Assembly (NCBI GenBank): GCA_030145305.1
Contig: JAQYVX010000012.1
Coordinates: 1 to 64,000, forward strand
Reading direction: 5' to 3'
DNA length: 64,000 nt
Origin: Halarcobacter sp.
GTDB lineage: Bacteria; Campylobacterota; Campylobacteria; Campylobacterales; Arcobacteraceae
Under the pieces are notes generated by a model, which saw only the letters and a list, made by a program, of their open reading frames with translations, was not told where the DNA came from and did not search any database. Numbering within the stretch: position 1 is the first letter of the stretch; each line of letters opens with the position of its first letter. Of this stretch, positions 28,041 through 36,531 are shown one piece after another. The position numbers were made by a program, and so were the translations under genes.

Positions 28041-28892
28041 TTAAAGTTCTGATTTTAACTCTTCTAATCTTGCAATTCTATCTTCAGTTGTAGGATGTGT
28101 TCTAAATAAAGATCCAAATGATGATTTTAAGCCTGAAAAAGGATTGATAATAAACATATGTGCTGTTTGTTCTGTTGCATTATGAATTTGATTTCCATTT
28201 CTAGCATATCTTTCTAATTTTGATAATGCACTTTGCAAACCAGAGGCATCACCTGTCATTCGTGCAGCTCCTTCATCAGCCATAAACTCTCTACTTCTGC
28301 TAACGGTCATTTGTATTAAAGAGGCCGCTAAAGGGAGTAAGATTGCCATTAAAATCATTACGATTGGATTATTTCCACCTTGTCTATTATTTCCTCCAAA
28401 CATTGCAGAAAACTGCATCATATTTGCAATCATTGCAATTGCTCCTGCAAAAACAGCTGCTATTGTCCCAACTAAAATATCATAATGCTTTACATGAGAT
28501 AATTCATGAGCAATCACTCCTTCTAGTTCTTTTTCATTTAGCATTTCATATAAACCCATAGTAACAGCCACTGCTGCATTTTCATGGTTTCTTCCTGTTG
28601 CAAAAGCATTTGGAGTATGATCTGGTATTAAATAGACTTTAGGCATAGGAAGTCCTGCTTTTTTTACTAGCTTTTGTGTAATAATATAAACAGGATGTCT
28701 TTTATCTTCAATTGGTGTTGCATTATATTGTTTCAATACTTGTTTATCTGAATAATAATAGGCATAAAAATTCATACCACCTGCTATTAAAAATGCAATT
28801 AGCATTCCGCTTGTTCCTCCAAAACTGAAACCTATAAATACAAATAGAACAGTTAGGAGGCTTAATAAAAATATAGTTTTTACTTGTTCCAT
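28041..28892 (-). CDS. htpX: Membrane zinc metalloprotease HtpX
   Basis: Inner-membrane M48 protease for quality control of membrane proteins. The 283-residue protein has two N-terminal transmembrane helices (about 7-45), the zinc motif [10 protein letters not shown] (HEXXH, about 130), two further hydrophobic segments and the third zinc-ligand region [11 protein letters not shown]. It stands alone with a terminator of the convergent gene on its 3' side. Confidence 0.95.
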   Translation of the reverse strand: MEQVKTIFLLSLLTVLFVFIGFSFGGTSGMLIAFLIAGGMNFYAYYYSDKQVLKQYNATPIEDKRHPVYIITQKLVKKAGLPMPKVYLIPDHTPNAFATGRNHENAAVAVTMGLYEMLNEKELEGVIAHELSHVKHYDILVGTIAAVFAGAIAMIANMMQFSAMFGGNNRQGGNNPIVMILMAILLPLAASLIQMTVSRSREFMADEGAARMTGDASGLQSALSKLERYARNGNQIHNATEQTAHMFIINPFSGLKSSFGSLFRTHPTTEDRIARLEELKSEL

Positions 28893-28943
28893 ATTTATCC
28901 TTTATTTTTTAATTTTATTATAAATCTTATACTAATTTTACAA

Positions 28944-29858
28944 TTAAATTCTATTTAAAATCGATGCTTCTGGGTACAAAACTTTTGCACTTGGTGTAGA
29001 TTTTGAAGTTGTTTCTAAATGTACATCTTGATCATCAAAGAAAATATCAGCTCCAAAAGCTTTTACAACCTCATATTTATCAACTCCACCCAAAAAGAAA
29101 GATTCATCAAGTCTTACATTCCATTGATTTAAAGTTCTAATTACTCTTTCATGAGCAGGAGAATTTCGTGCAGTTATTAAAGCTGTTCTAATTGGCGTTT
29201 GTTCTTCTGGATATTTTGCTTGAATATTAGAAATAACTCTTAAAAGTTTTGCAAAAGGTCCTGATTTTAATGATTTTTTTGCATTTTGCTTTTCATAATC
29301 TAAAAAGGCCTCAAGACCTTGCGTTTTATATATTATTTCCGATTCTTCTGAAAATAAAACAGCATCTCCATCAAAAGCAATTTTTACTTGATTTGATATT
29401 TCATTCACAGCTTCACTATATGGTAAAATCCTAGCTGCTGCAATTCCCTCGTTTATTGCATTTTGAACATCAGATTCATTTGCTGATAAAAATAAATCTA
29501 CTTTAAAAGGCTTTAGATATTTTGAAATATCATTCCCTCCACTCCAAGCAGAACGAGCAATATCTAATTCATATTTTTCAATTGATTTTGTAATTCTTAA
29601 GCTTGTGGCTGCATTATTTCTTGACATAATAATAACTTCAACTTGTTTTTCACTTGGAAAATCATCATTTATTCTAAGAAGATTTTTTACAAGTCTGAAT
29701 CCTGTACCTTTATCAATTAGAGTATCTTCATTTTCTATTTGGTGTTTATAATATTCATCTACACCTTTATCTTCAAAAATTTTATTTTCATCTTCTAAGT
29801 TAAATAGTGCTCTTGATGAAATTGCTATTACTAATTTTTTTTCTAAATCGTATCCCAA
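28944..29858 (-). CDS. Cytosolic 5'-nucleotidase, NT5C1-like family
   Basis: Predicted nucleoside monophosphate 5'-nucleotidase of the family related to animal cytosolic nucleotidase I. The 304-residue protein shows the family segments LVIAISSRALFNLEDEN, GTGFRLVKNLL, VEVIIMSRN, LFLSANESDVQ and a late ADIFFDDQDVH with metal-binding Asp residues. The substrate is not defined by sequence. It is a single gene between htpX and the divergent sixA-like gene. Confidence 0.8.
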   Translation of the reverse strand: MGYDLEKKLVIAISSRALFNLEDENKIFEDKGVDEYYKHQIENEDTLIDKGTGFRLVKNLLRINDDFPSEKQVEVIIMSRNNAATSLRITKSIEKYELDIARSAWSGGNDISKYLKPFKVDLFLSANESDVQNAINEGIAAARILPYSEAVNEISNQVKIAFDGDAVLFSEESEIIYKTQGLEAFLDYEKQNAKKSLKSGPFAKLLRVISNIQAKYPEEQTPIRTALITARNSPAHERVIRTLNQWNVRLDESFFLGGVDKYEVVKAFGADIFFDDQDVHLETTSKSTPSAKVLYPEASILNRI

Positions 29859-30030
29859 CTTATATCCCTTGATTATTTCGTATATTTAATTAAGCTTATT
29901 ATACAAAAAAAGGTATAGTTTTGTATATTTAAAAAAGAATTAGTAAAAAATATATAAAATACTGTAAGTTTTATTTTTTTTCAAGCTAAATGCTTTTAGA
30001 ATTTGTTAATAAATTAAAAATTGGAATTAT

Positions 30031-30507
30031 ATGAAAACACTATATATTTTAAGACATGCACAAAAAGATGAATCGAATCCTGAACAATATGATTATGATG
30101 TACCTTTAACAAAAAAAGGAGAACAAGATTCAGAAGCTTTAGGAGATAAATTAAAAGAGAAGAAAATTCTTCCTGATTTAATAGTTTCAAGCCCAGCGAT
30201 TAGAGCTAGACAAACTGCTGAAATAGTAGCTTCACTTATTGGATATAAAAAAGGTGTTATGTATAATGAAGTTATATATCAAGCTTTTTTACATGAAATT
30301 ATTGAATCTATAACATACACTTTTGATACTATAGATTCTTTAATGGTAGTAGGACACAATCCATCTTTAACTGCACTTGCTATTACTTACGCTGGTTTAA
30401 AAGAAGAGATGCCGATGGCTTCACTTGTAAAAATAGATTTTGATTGTGACTCTTGGACTTCAATTGACAAATCAAATGCAAAGTTAGCAGAGTATATAAA
30501 GCTTTAA
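30031..30507 (+). CDS. SixA-like phosphohistidine phosphatase
   Basis: Histidine phosphatase superfamily protein of 158 residues. The catalytic RHG-type motif appears as LRHAQKDE near the N-terminus, followed by DVPLTKKGEQDSEALG, SSPAIRARQTAEI and a second catalytic His in VVGHNPSLT. This is the small SixA architecture; SixA dephosphorylates histidine phosphotransfer proteins in E. coli, but the target here is unknown. Its 3' end overlaps the convergent BaiN-like gene by 4 nt. Confidence 0.82.
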   Translation: MKTLYILRHAQKDESNPEQYDYDVPLTKKGEQDSEALGDKLKEKKILPDLIVSSPAIRARQTAEIVASLIGYKKGVMYNEVIYQAFLHEIIESITYTFDTIDSLMVVGHNPSLTALAITYAGLKEEMPMASLVKIDFDCDSWTSIDKSNAKLAEYIKL

Positions 30508-31745
30508 TTTAAAAGCTGCCCTGCTAAATTTCCACTTGAGAAGGACCATTGCAAATTGTAACCACCGCAAGGTCCATCTAAATCTACAACTTCACCACAA
30601 AAATATAAACCTTCTATGATTTTACTTTGCATTGTTTTTGGATTTATTTCTTTTAGTGAAACTCCCCCTCTTGTAATCATAGCTTTTTCAAAACCTACAT
30701 GATCAACAATTGTTAAAGGAGTTGATACAATTATTTTTACAAGTTTTTCTCTTGTTTGTCCATTTAAATCTTTGAATCTTTTTGTAGAATCTGCTAAAAC
30801 AAGATTACATAACTCTTTTATCACAGAATTTGGAAGTAAAGAAGCTAAAACTTCTTCAATATTTGCATTTGCATTTTCTTCTTTTTTTGTAAATGTTTTT
30901 ATATAAGAATAAATTTCCTCTTCATTTTTTCCTTTTACAAGGTTCATTAAAATAGGAACTTCTTCATATTGTTCTAAAAAAGGAGTAATTTCTCTTGAAA
31001 AATCTAATACAACAGGGCCTCTTATTCCTTTTACTGTAAAAATTAAATCTCCTACAGCTTTAAGTTTCTTGGCCTTTTTTAAATCAATTTTTAGCTCCGC
31101 TTTGGCAATAGTATCAGCTTTACAGTTTGCGACCCATTTTTCTTTTGTAATCAAAGGAAGCATTGCAGGATAAAGACTTGTAACTTTGTGCCCTAAAGAT
31201 TTAGCAAAAGAATATCCATCTCCGTTTGCTCCAAGCATTGAATAACCTAAACCACCTGTAGCAATTATTACATTTGAAGAATAAAACTCTTCATTTTCAC
31301 TTTTAAGTCCAAGTATTTTTTCATCTTTACATAAAATATCTGTAATTTTTGTAGAATATTTTATATCTATTTTTTGATTAACTAATTCATCTGCTAATGC
31401 TTTTATAATAGTTGAAGAACTATGACTTATTGGAAAAATTCTAAATCCATCGGGAATATGGGTTTCAACTCCAATATTATTTAAAAATTCAATTAATTTT
31501 TTATAATCAAATTTTTCTAAAGCATCACTCATAAAACGGCCATTTTTCCCAAAAGAATTCATGAAGTCTTCATTTGAAAGAGTATTACTAAGATTACATT
31601 TACCGCCACCTGTAGCTTTTAGCTTTGGGCCTAACTTAGCTTGTTGTTCGCATAGTAAGACCTTTTTACCCGCTCTTGCTGCAATAATTGCTGATATCAT
31701 TCCAGCAGCGCCCGAGCCTACTACTATTAGATCATAGTTATTCAT
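30504..31745 (-). CDS. HI0933/BaiN-family FAD-dependent oxidoreductase
   Basis: Flavoprotein of 413 residues with N-terminal FAD-binding GSGAAGMISAIIAARAGKK, the LKATGGGKCNLSN motif and C-terminal GPCGGYNLQWSFSSG, all typical of the HI0933 family. Members are annotated as aminoacetone oxidase or BaiN-like bile-acid reductases, but the physiological substrate is generally unknown. It lies 9 nt after mnmE on the same strand. Confidence 0.82.
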   Translation of the reverse strand: MNNYDLIVVGSGAAGMISAIIAARAGKKVLLCEQQAKLGPKLKATGGGKCNLSNTLSNEDFMNSFGKNGRFMSDALEKFDYKKLIEFLNNIGVETHIPDGFRIFPISHSSSTIIKALADELVNQKIDIKYSTKITDILCKDEKILGLKSENEEFYSSNVIIATGGLGYSMLGANGDGYSFAKSLGHKVTSLYPAMLPLITKEKWVANCKADTIAKAELKIDLKKAKKLKAVGDLIFTVKGIRGPVVLDFSREITPFLEQYEEVPILMNLVKGKNEEEIYSYIKTFTKKEENANANIEEVLASLLPNSVIKELCNLVLADSTKRFKDLNGQTREKLVKIIVSTPLTIVDHVGFEKAMITRGGVSLKEINPKTMQSKIIEGLYFCGEVVDLDGPCGGYNLQWSFSSGNLAGQLLN

Positions 31746-31754
31746 TAGTAGAGT

Positions 31755-33095
31755 CTATTTCCCTAAACAAAAAGAACCAAACATAACATCTAACATTTGG
31801 TCATTTTCATATGGTCTTGTAATATTTGAGATATTTTCTAATGCTTCTTGAATATGATGAGCAAAGAATTCTAACTCTCCTGTTTTAAGTGGAAAGCTTG
31901 ATTCATTTATATGAAAAAGTGTTTTATCAACTGCATCCACTTGCCTAGTAGAAATAAGTGTCATATCATCGCTATGTGTATTAGAATCAAGTAATTCTTC
32001 AAGTTTAGAAATCAAAGGATTAATAGTCTCTTTTGTACTTAATTCTATAAAATCTTCAAGTCTACTTTTATCAAATTTATTTTCTAAATCAGTTTTATTT
32101 AAAATTTTTATAATTTCTTTTTCTTTATTTTCTTCCAAAATTCCAAGAATCTTTTCATCTTCTTGGTCTAGAGGTTTATTGTTATCAAACAATGTAATTA
32201 CAATATCAGCTTCATTTACAGCAGTTATTGATTTTTCTATTCCTATTTGCTCAATTACATCACTAGCTTCTCTAATACCTGCTGTATCTACTATTTTTAT
32301 AATATGCGTTCCAATTTTTACAGATTCTTCAATTGTATCTCTTGTAGTCCCTGCAATATCAGAAATAATTGCCCTATCAAAATTTAGTAGTTTATTTAAA
32401 AGTGAAGATTTTCCAACATTTGGTTTTCCAATAATTGCTACTTTGAAACCTTCTATTAAGCCTTCTCTTCTTTTACTTGCATTTAAAGTATCACTTAATT
32501 TAACTTTTATTTTTTCTAGTTTATTTTCAATTTGTTCAAAAATATCACTTGGTAAATCATCTTCGGCATAATCAATACTAACCTCAGTATAAGCTAACAT
32601 AAAAAGTAAATCTTCTCTTATATCATTTACAAAAGAACTTAGTTCACCTTTTAATTGTCTTGCTAATAATTTAACAGCATCTTCACTTCTAGCTTCAATT
32701 ATTTTTGAAATTGCTTCTGCTTTTGTTAAATCAATTTTTCCATTTAAAAAAGCTCGTTTCGAAAACTCGCCTGGTTGAGCAGTTCTAGCTCCAAGTTTTA
32801 TAACTTCTCGCATAATGATATTTGAAATTGCAATTCCACCATGACATTGAAATTCAACTATATCTTCACCTGTAAAAGAAAAAGGATTTTTAAAATATAT
32901 TAATAAAGCTTCATCAATAATTTCATCATCAGAATTATAAATAGAAGAAAGAGTAGCTAATCGCGGTTTTAAGTCTTGTCTTTTTGAAAGTTTAAGAGCA
33001 ATGGATAAAGCCTGTTTACCACTAACTCTTATAATAGATATTGAACCAATTCCATTGGCTGTAGCAATTGCTACAATTGTATTATCATCTAACAA
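31755..33095 (-). CDS. mnmE: tRNA uridine-5-carboxymethylaminomethyl modification GTPase
   Basis: With MnmG, modifies the wobble uridine of several tRNAs. The 446-residue protein has the N-terminal folate-binding domain (TIVAIATANGIGSISIIRVSG, CHGGIA), a G domain with P-loop GKPNVGKSSL (about 223), DTAGIR and NKTD, and ends in the catalytic FCLGK box. It lies 2 nt after jag. Confidence 0.97.
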   Translation of the reverse strand: MLDDNTIVAIATANGIGSISIIRVSGKQALSIALKLSKRQDLKPRLATLSSIYNSDDEIIDEALLIYFKNPFSFTGEDIVEFQCHGGIAISNIIMREVIKLGARTAQPGEFSKRAFLNGKIDLTKAEAISKIIEARSEDAVKLLARQLKGELSSFVNDIREDLLFMLAYTEVSIDYAEDDLPSDIFEQIENKLEKIKVKLSDTLNASKRREGLIEGFKVAIIGKPNVGKSSLLNKLLNFDRAIISDIAGTTRDTIEESVKIGTHIIKIVDTAGIREASDVIEQIGIEKSITAVNEADIVITLFDNNKPLDQEDEKILGILEENKEKEIIKILNKTDLENKFDKSRLEDFIELSTKETINPLISKLEELLDSNTHSDDMTLISTRQVDAVDKTLFHINESSFPLKTGELEFFAHHIQEALENISNITRPYENDQMLDVMFGSFCLGK

Positions 33096-33097
33096 TT

Positions 33098-34018
33098 TTA
33101 TTGCTCTTTACTTCTGTACTCATTTACAAGTACATATTTATCCCCTCTAACATTTGTCTTAACAGCAACATATTTCTCCGGGAACTCTTCTCTTAATTTT
33201 TTTAAAGCAATATGCACTAAAATCCCATCAAGAGGTTTTGTTTTAAAGCTTCCTTTTTCTTTAATAGCTTCAATAACAGGATTTAAATAAGTATGAATTG
33301 AAGCTTCTTGGTTTTTCAAAAACTCAGCTACTTCAAGTCTTAGCATTAAACCATATTTTTCATTTATCCAATTAAATAAAATATATGAAAGTGCTTTATA
33401 TCTATATCCTTCTTTTCCAATTAAAAGAGCAGAATCTTCTCCTGCAAATTCAATATAAAGTGTATTCTCATCAAAGAAATCAACTTTGATTTCATCAATT
33501 ACATAACAAGTATCTTTAAATAAAGATTTTAAGCCAAGATTTACTTCAGCTAGAATTTCTTCTTTATTTTTTTTCACTACTATTTGAGCAATCTCTTTTT
33601 GTGATTTTGATTCGCTATAAAAATTATCAAAAATCTTTTCTTTTGAATTTATTTTTGGAACTTCACTTAATTTAGGTTCTCTTTTTCTTTTTTCCGTTCT
33701 TTTTTCTGAAGCTTTCTTTTTTCTATTTTTTTGTTCATCTCTTCTATTAGAATCTTCTATTTTTTTAGAAACTTCTTCTATTTGAATATCTTTTTTCTTA
33801 AATTTTTGTTCTTTTGTATCTCTGTTATTTTGTCTATTATCTCTTCTATTAGTTCTTTTAGGAGAGGCAGAAATAATTATATTTTTCTTACCAAAACCTA
33901 AAAAGCCTTTGCTTGCTTGTTGAACAATCTCAATATCTAATTGAGTGATCGAACAAGCAAACTCAAGTGTAGCTAACTCATAAACTTCTTCTAGACTTTT
34001 TGCTTCGAACTTTTTCAT
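33098..34018 (-). CDS. jag: Jag/KhpB-like RNA-binding protein
   Basis: Predicted RNA-binding protein associated with YidC. I chose the ATG at 34018, with AGGGAG 6 nt upstream, over an earlier in-frame start that overlaps yidC; this gives 306 residues beginning MKKFEAKSLEEVYELA. It has the Jag N-terminal domain (about 1-50), a long Lys/Arg/Glu-rich linker (about 60-140), a KH-like domain (about 165-230) and a C-terminal R3H-like domain (LREEFPEKYVAVKTNV). It sits between yidC and mnmE, the usual order. Confidence 0.88.
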   Translation of the reverse strand: MKKFEAKSLEEVYELATLEFACSITQLDIEIVQQASKGFLGFGKKNIIISASPKRTNRRDNRQNNRDTKEQKFKKKDIQIEEVSKKIEDSNRRDEQKNRKKKASEKRTEKRKREPKLSEVPKINSKEKIFDNFYSESKSQKEIAQIVVKKNKEEILAEVNLGLKSLFKDTCYVIDEIKVDFFDENTLYIEFAGEDSALLIGKEGYRYKALSYILFNWINEKYGLMLRLEVAEFLKNQEASIHTYLNPVIEAIKEKGSFKTKPLDGILVHIALKKLREEFPEKYVAVKTNVRGDKYVLVNEYRSKEQ

Positions 34019-34028
34019 AATAGTCTCC

Positions 34029-35648
34029 CTATTTTTTAGCAGCTCTTTGTCTCTCAAACACTTTGTTAATATATTGTTGTTGAGAAATTGTGAATACGTT
34101 GTTTATAAACCAGTATAAAGTTAATCCTGCTGGGAACCATAAGAAGAAGAAAGTAAATACGATAGGTAGCATTTGGAAAATTTTCTTTTGCATCTCATCT
34201 TGCATTGTATTTGGAGTGATTTTTTGTTGTAAGAACATTGAAGCACCCATTAAAATTGGTAATACAAAATAAGGATCCATTTCAGCTAAATCATGAATCC
34301 ATAGAATCCACTCAGCACCTTTTAACTCAATTGAGTTAAGTAATACTCGATAAATAGCAAAGAATACAGGAATTTGTAAAACTAGTGGTAAACATCCACC
34401 CATAGGATTTGCACCATGTTTTTTATAAAGTTCCATCATATGAGCAGATTGTTTTTGCTTATCATCTTTATATTTAGCTTGAATTTCTTTCATTTTAGGA
34501 GCTAAATCTTTTAGCTTTTGCATAGAAACCATACCTTTGTATGATAATGGGTATAAAATTAATTTAATTAATACAGTTAAAATAACAATTGTCCAACCCC
34601 AGTTTCCAATATAACTTTGTAAAAATTGTAAGAATAAAAACATTGGTTTTGCAATAAATGTAAACCAACCATATTCAATAACATCTGTAAGTTCTGGATT
34701 TAGTCCTTCTAAAACTTTAAACTCTTTTGGTCCCATGTAACCTGAAAAAGATAAAGTATTTGTTCCATGAATGAAACCTTGAGGGTTATTTTCATTATCA
34801 GGCATTAAAGAAATTTGTAAAGTTTTATCAAAGTTATAAATTACTGTTGCGTAATATCTATCAAAACTAGAAACAAATTTTGCACCTGTGTATGATTTAG
34901 TTTTATCTAAATCACCATCAGTTGTTAAATCCATTGTATTATCACTAAGTTTTACATAAACTCCATGATCAGCATACATATCAACTAAGATATTTGGTCT
35001 AAAACCATTTGTTACGAAAAATTGCTCATTACTTGTTGAATTAATTTCTAAATCATAGTGACCGTTTGGATAAACTGTGAAATTTTTAATTAGAGTAACA
35101 CCTGTTAAATTTTGAGTTAAAGTAAATTTTTGAATATCTTTTCTTGCATCTACAGTTTCTTCTGTTGAGACATAAGATACTTTAAATGCTTCATTATTTA
35201 CTTTTGCATTAGCAAATCTAACTTCTAAAGGTCTTAATTGATTTGATTCAAATAGTTTAAATCTATTTCCATCTTCATCTTTATATTTTTCTTCAAGTAA
35301 TGTTACTTGTGCAACTCTACCTAATTTATCAATTTGAATAATATTTCTTGATGTTGTAATTGTAGTGATAATTTCACTTGCAGAAACTGTTTTTGTAGAT
35401 AAAGCTGAAATAGACTTCGTCATATCACCTTGAGACATTGGCATTTGTCCAACTTCACCTGCGTTTGCAGATGCTATATCAGGAGCTTTATTTTGCGCTT
35501 CTTGTTTCGCAATTTCTTGTTGTTTTAACTTTTCCTCTTGTTGAGGCTTCAATACTAAAAATTCATAAGCTATAAAAAATGCAAACACTACTAGTGTCAT
35601 TATTAGCATTCTTTTTTGCATACCTTTGTCTTGGTTCATATTATTCAT
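34029..35648 (-). CDS. yidC: Membrane protein insertase YidC
   Basis: Inserts and folds inner-membrane proteins. The 539-residue protein has an N-terminal transmembrane anchor (about 13-31), a large periplasmic domain (about 60-330) and the conserved C-terminal core with five hydrophobic segments, including GNWGWTIVILTVLIKLILYPL and GGCLPLVLQIPVFFAIYRVL. Order rpmH-rnpA-yidD-yidC-jag-mnmE is conserved. Start overlaps the yidD end by 8 nt. Confidence 0.97.
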   Translation of the reverse strand: MNNMNQDKGMQKRMLIMTLVVFAFFIAYEFLVLKPQQEEKLKQQEIAKQEAQNKAPDIASANAGEVGQMPMSQGDMTKSISALSTKTVSASEIITTITTSRNIIQIDKLGRVAQVTLLEEKYKDEDGNRFKLFESNQLRPLEVRFANAKVNNEAFKVSYVSTEETVDARKDIQKFTLTQNLTGVTLIKNFTVYPNGHYDLEINSTSNEQFFVTNGFRPNILVDMYADHGVYVKLSDNTMDLTTDGDLDKTKSYTGAKFVSSFDRYYATVIYNFDKTLQISLMPDNENNPQGFIHGTNTLSFSGYMGPKEFKVLEGLNPELTDVIEYGWFTFIAKPMFLFLQFLQSYIGNWGWTIVILTVLIKLILYPLSYKGMVSMQKLKDLAPKMKEIQAKYKDDKQKQSAHMMELYKKHGANPMGGCLPLVLQIPVFFAIYRVLLNSIELKGAEWILWIHDLAEMDPYFVLPILMGASMFLQQKITPNTMQDEMQKKIFQMLPIVFTFFFLWFPAGLTLYWFINNVFTISQQQYINKVFERQRAAKK

Positions 35649-35973
35649 TATTCTTCTTCCACTCCCGATTTTTTACTATGAGGTATTTATTATCTCGTAT
35701 TGGGATGAACCAATATTTGATTTTAATTTTTTTGAAATTGATATTATTATGCGTCACAATTTTAACTATTGGATAATCAAATCCACCAGGAAAAAGTTGA
35801 TTACATTTTAATATGCGTGTTATTGTAAAATAAATTGCCTTAAAAAAAGTATTATTCTCTAATTGCCATAAGGCATAACTTGAACAAGTTGGGTAATATC
35901 TACATGATCCAAAGGAGATTACAGTTAAGTAACGTTGATAAAATTTGATTAAATATTTTAACAAGAAATTCAT
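35641..35973 (-). CDS. yidD: Membrane protein insertion efficiency factor YidD
   Basis: Small membrane-associated protein that assists YidC. The 110-residue protein has the DUF37 signature CRYYPTCSSYALWQLE (about 23-38) after an amphipathic YLIKFYQRYLTV helix, then LFPGGFDYP. Its start codon overlaps the rnpA stop (ATGA). Confidence 0.92.
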   Translation of the reverse strand: MNFLLKYLIKFYQRYLTVISFGSCRYYPTCSSYALWQLENNTFFKAIYFTITRILKCNQLFPGGFDYPIVKIVTHNNINFKKIKIKYWFIPIRDNKYLIVKNREWKKNNE

Positions 35974-36308
35974 TTTTTAAGTAATTCAAGTTTTTTCATT
36001 GCATACTTGAAATCATTTTCTAGTTCTTTTGGGCTTTTTTCAAATATATTTTGTTTTGCAACAAAAATATATTTTCCACTTTTTATTTTACTTTGATAGT
36101 TAAGAATAAGAGCTCTAAGTCTTCTTTTAGCTCTTGCTCTTTTTACAGCATTCCCTACTTTTTTTGAAGCAACAAATGCTAACTGTACATTTTCATCAGA
36201 CGTAAAAAAAGCGACAAATGAGTGGGTATGCCACTTCTTGCCGCTTTTATAAAGTTGATTGAAATCTTTTGAATTGTTAAGACGGTGGTCTTTACTTAGA
36301 TAGCTAAT
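35970..36308 (-). CDS. rnpA: Ribonuclease P protein component, apparent ATT start
   Basis: Protein cofactor of RNase P. The reading frame translates [20 protein letters not shown] after the first codon, then the core signature [15 protein letters not shown] (RNR motif) and ends KKLELLKK. It is closed upstream by TAG at 36315-36317, and no ATG, GTG or TTG occurs before the conserved RLNNSKDF region. The only plausible initiator is ATT at 36306-36308, with AAGG 9 nt upstream inside rpmH. This gives 112 residues, normal for RnpA. It overlaps rpmH by 13 nt and yidD by 4 nt. Confidence 0.88.
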   Translation of the reverse strand: MSYLSKDHRLNNSKDFNQLYKSGKKWHTHSFVAFFTSDENVQLAFVASKKVGNAVKRARAKRRLRALILNYQSKIKSGKYIFVAKQNIFEKSPKELENDFKYAMKKLELLKK

Positions 36309-36430
36309 CTCTTTCTACCTTTAGCTCTTCTTGCTTTAATAACTTTTCTACCGTTTTTAGTCTTCATTCTGATTCTAAAACCGTGCGTTCTTTTTCTTGG
36401 CGTGTTATGTGGTTGATATGTTCTTTTCAT
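36296..36430 (-). CDS. rpmH: 50S ribosomal protein L34
   Basis: Small basic ribosomal protein of 44 residues: [19 protein letters not shown] at the start, then [20 protein letters not shown], the standard L34 sequence. It is the first gene of the rpmH-rnpA-yidD-yidC unit and overlaps rnpA. A -10 TATAAT lies about 38 nt upstream. Confidence 0.97.
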   Translation of the reverse strand: MKRTYQPHNTPRKRTHGFRIRMKTKNGRKVIKARRAKGRKRLAI

Positions 36431-36467
36431 ATTCTTTTAGTTCCTCTATTCACAAATTAAGTCGCGT

Positions 36468-36473
36468 ATTATA
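36468..36473 (-). promoter_or_regulatory. -10 element of the rpmH operon
   Basis: TATAAT on the minus strand followed by a GC-rich ACGCGAC discriminator, in the 101-nt gap after clpB. No clear -35. Its position fits transcription of rpmH onward. Confidence 0.5.
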
Positions 36474-36531
36474 TTTAAAGAAGTCTTAAATTTTGTTTAG
36501 TTTAAGCCTCTTTTGTAAAGTAAAACTCAAA

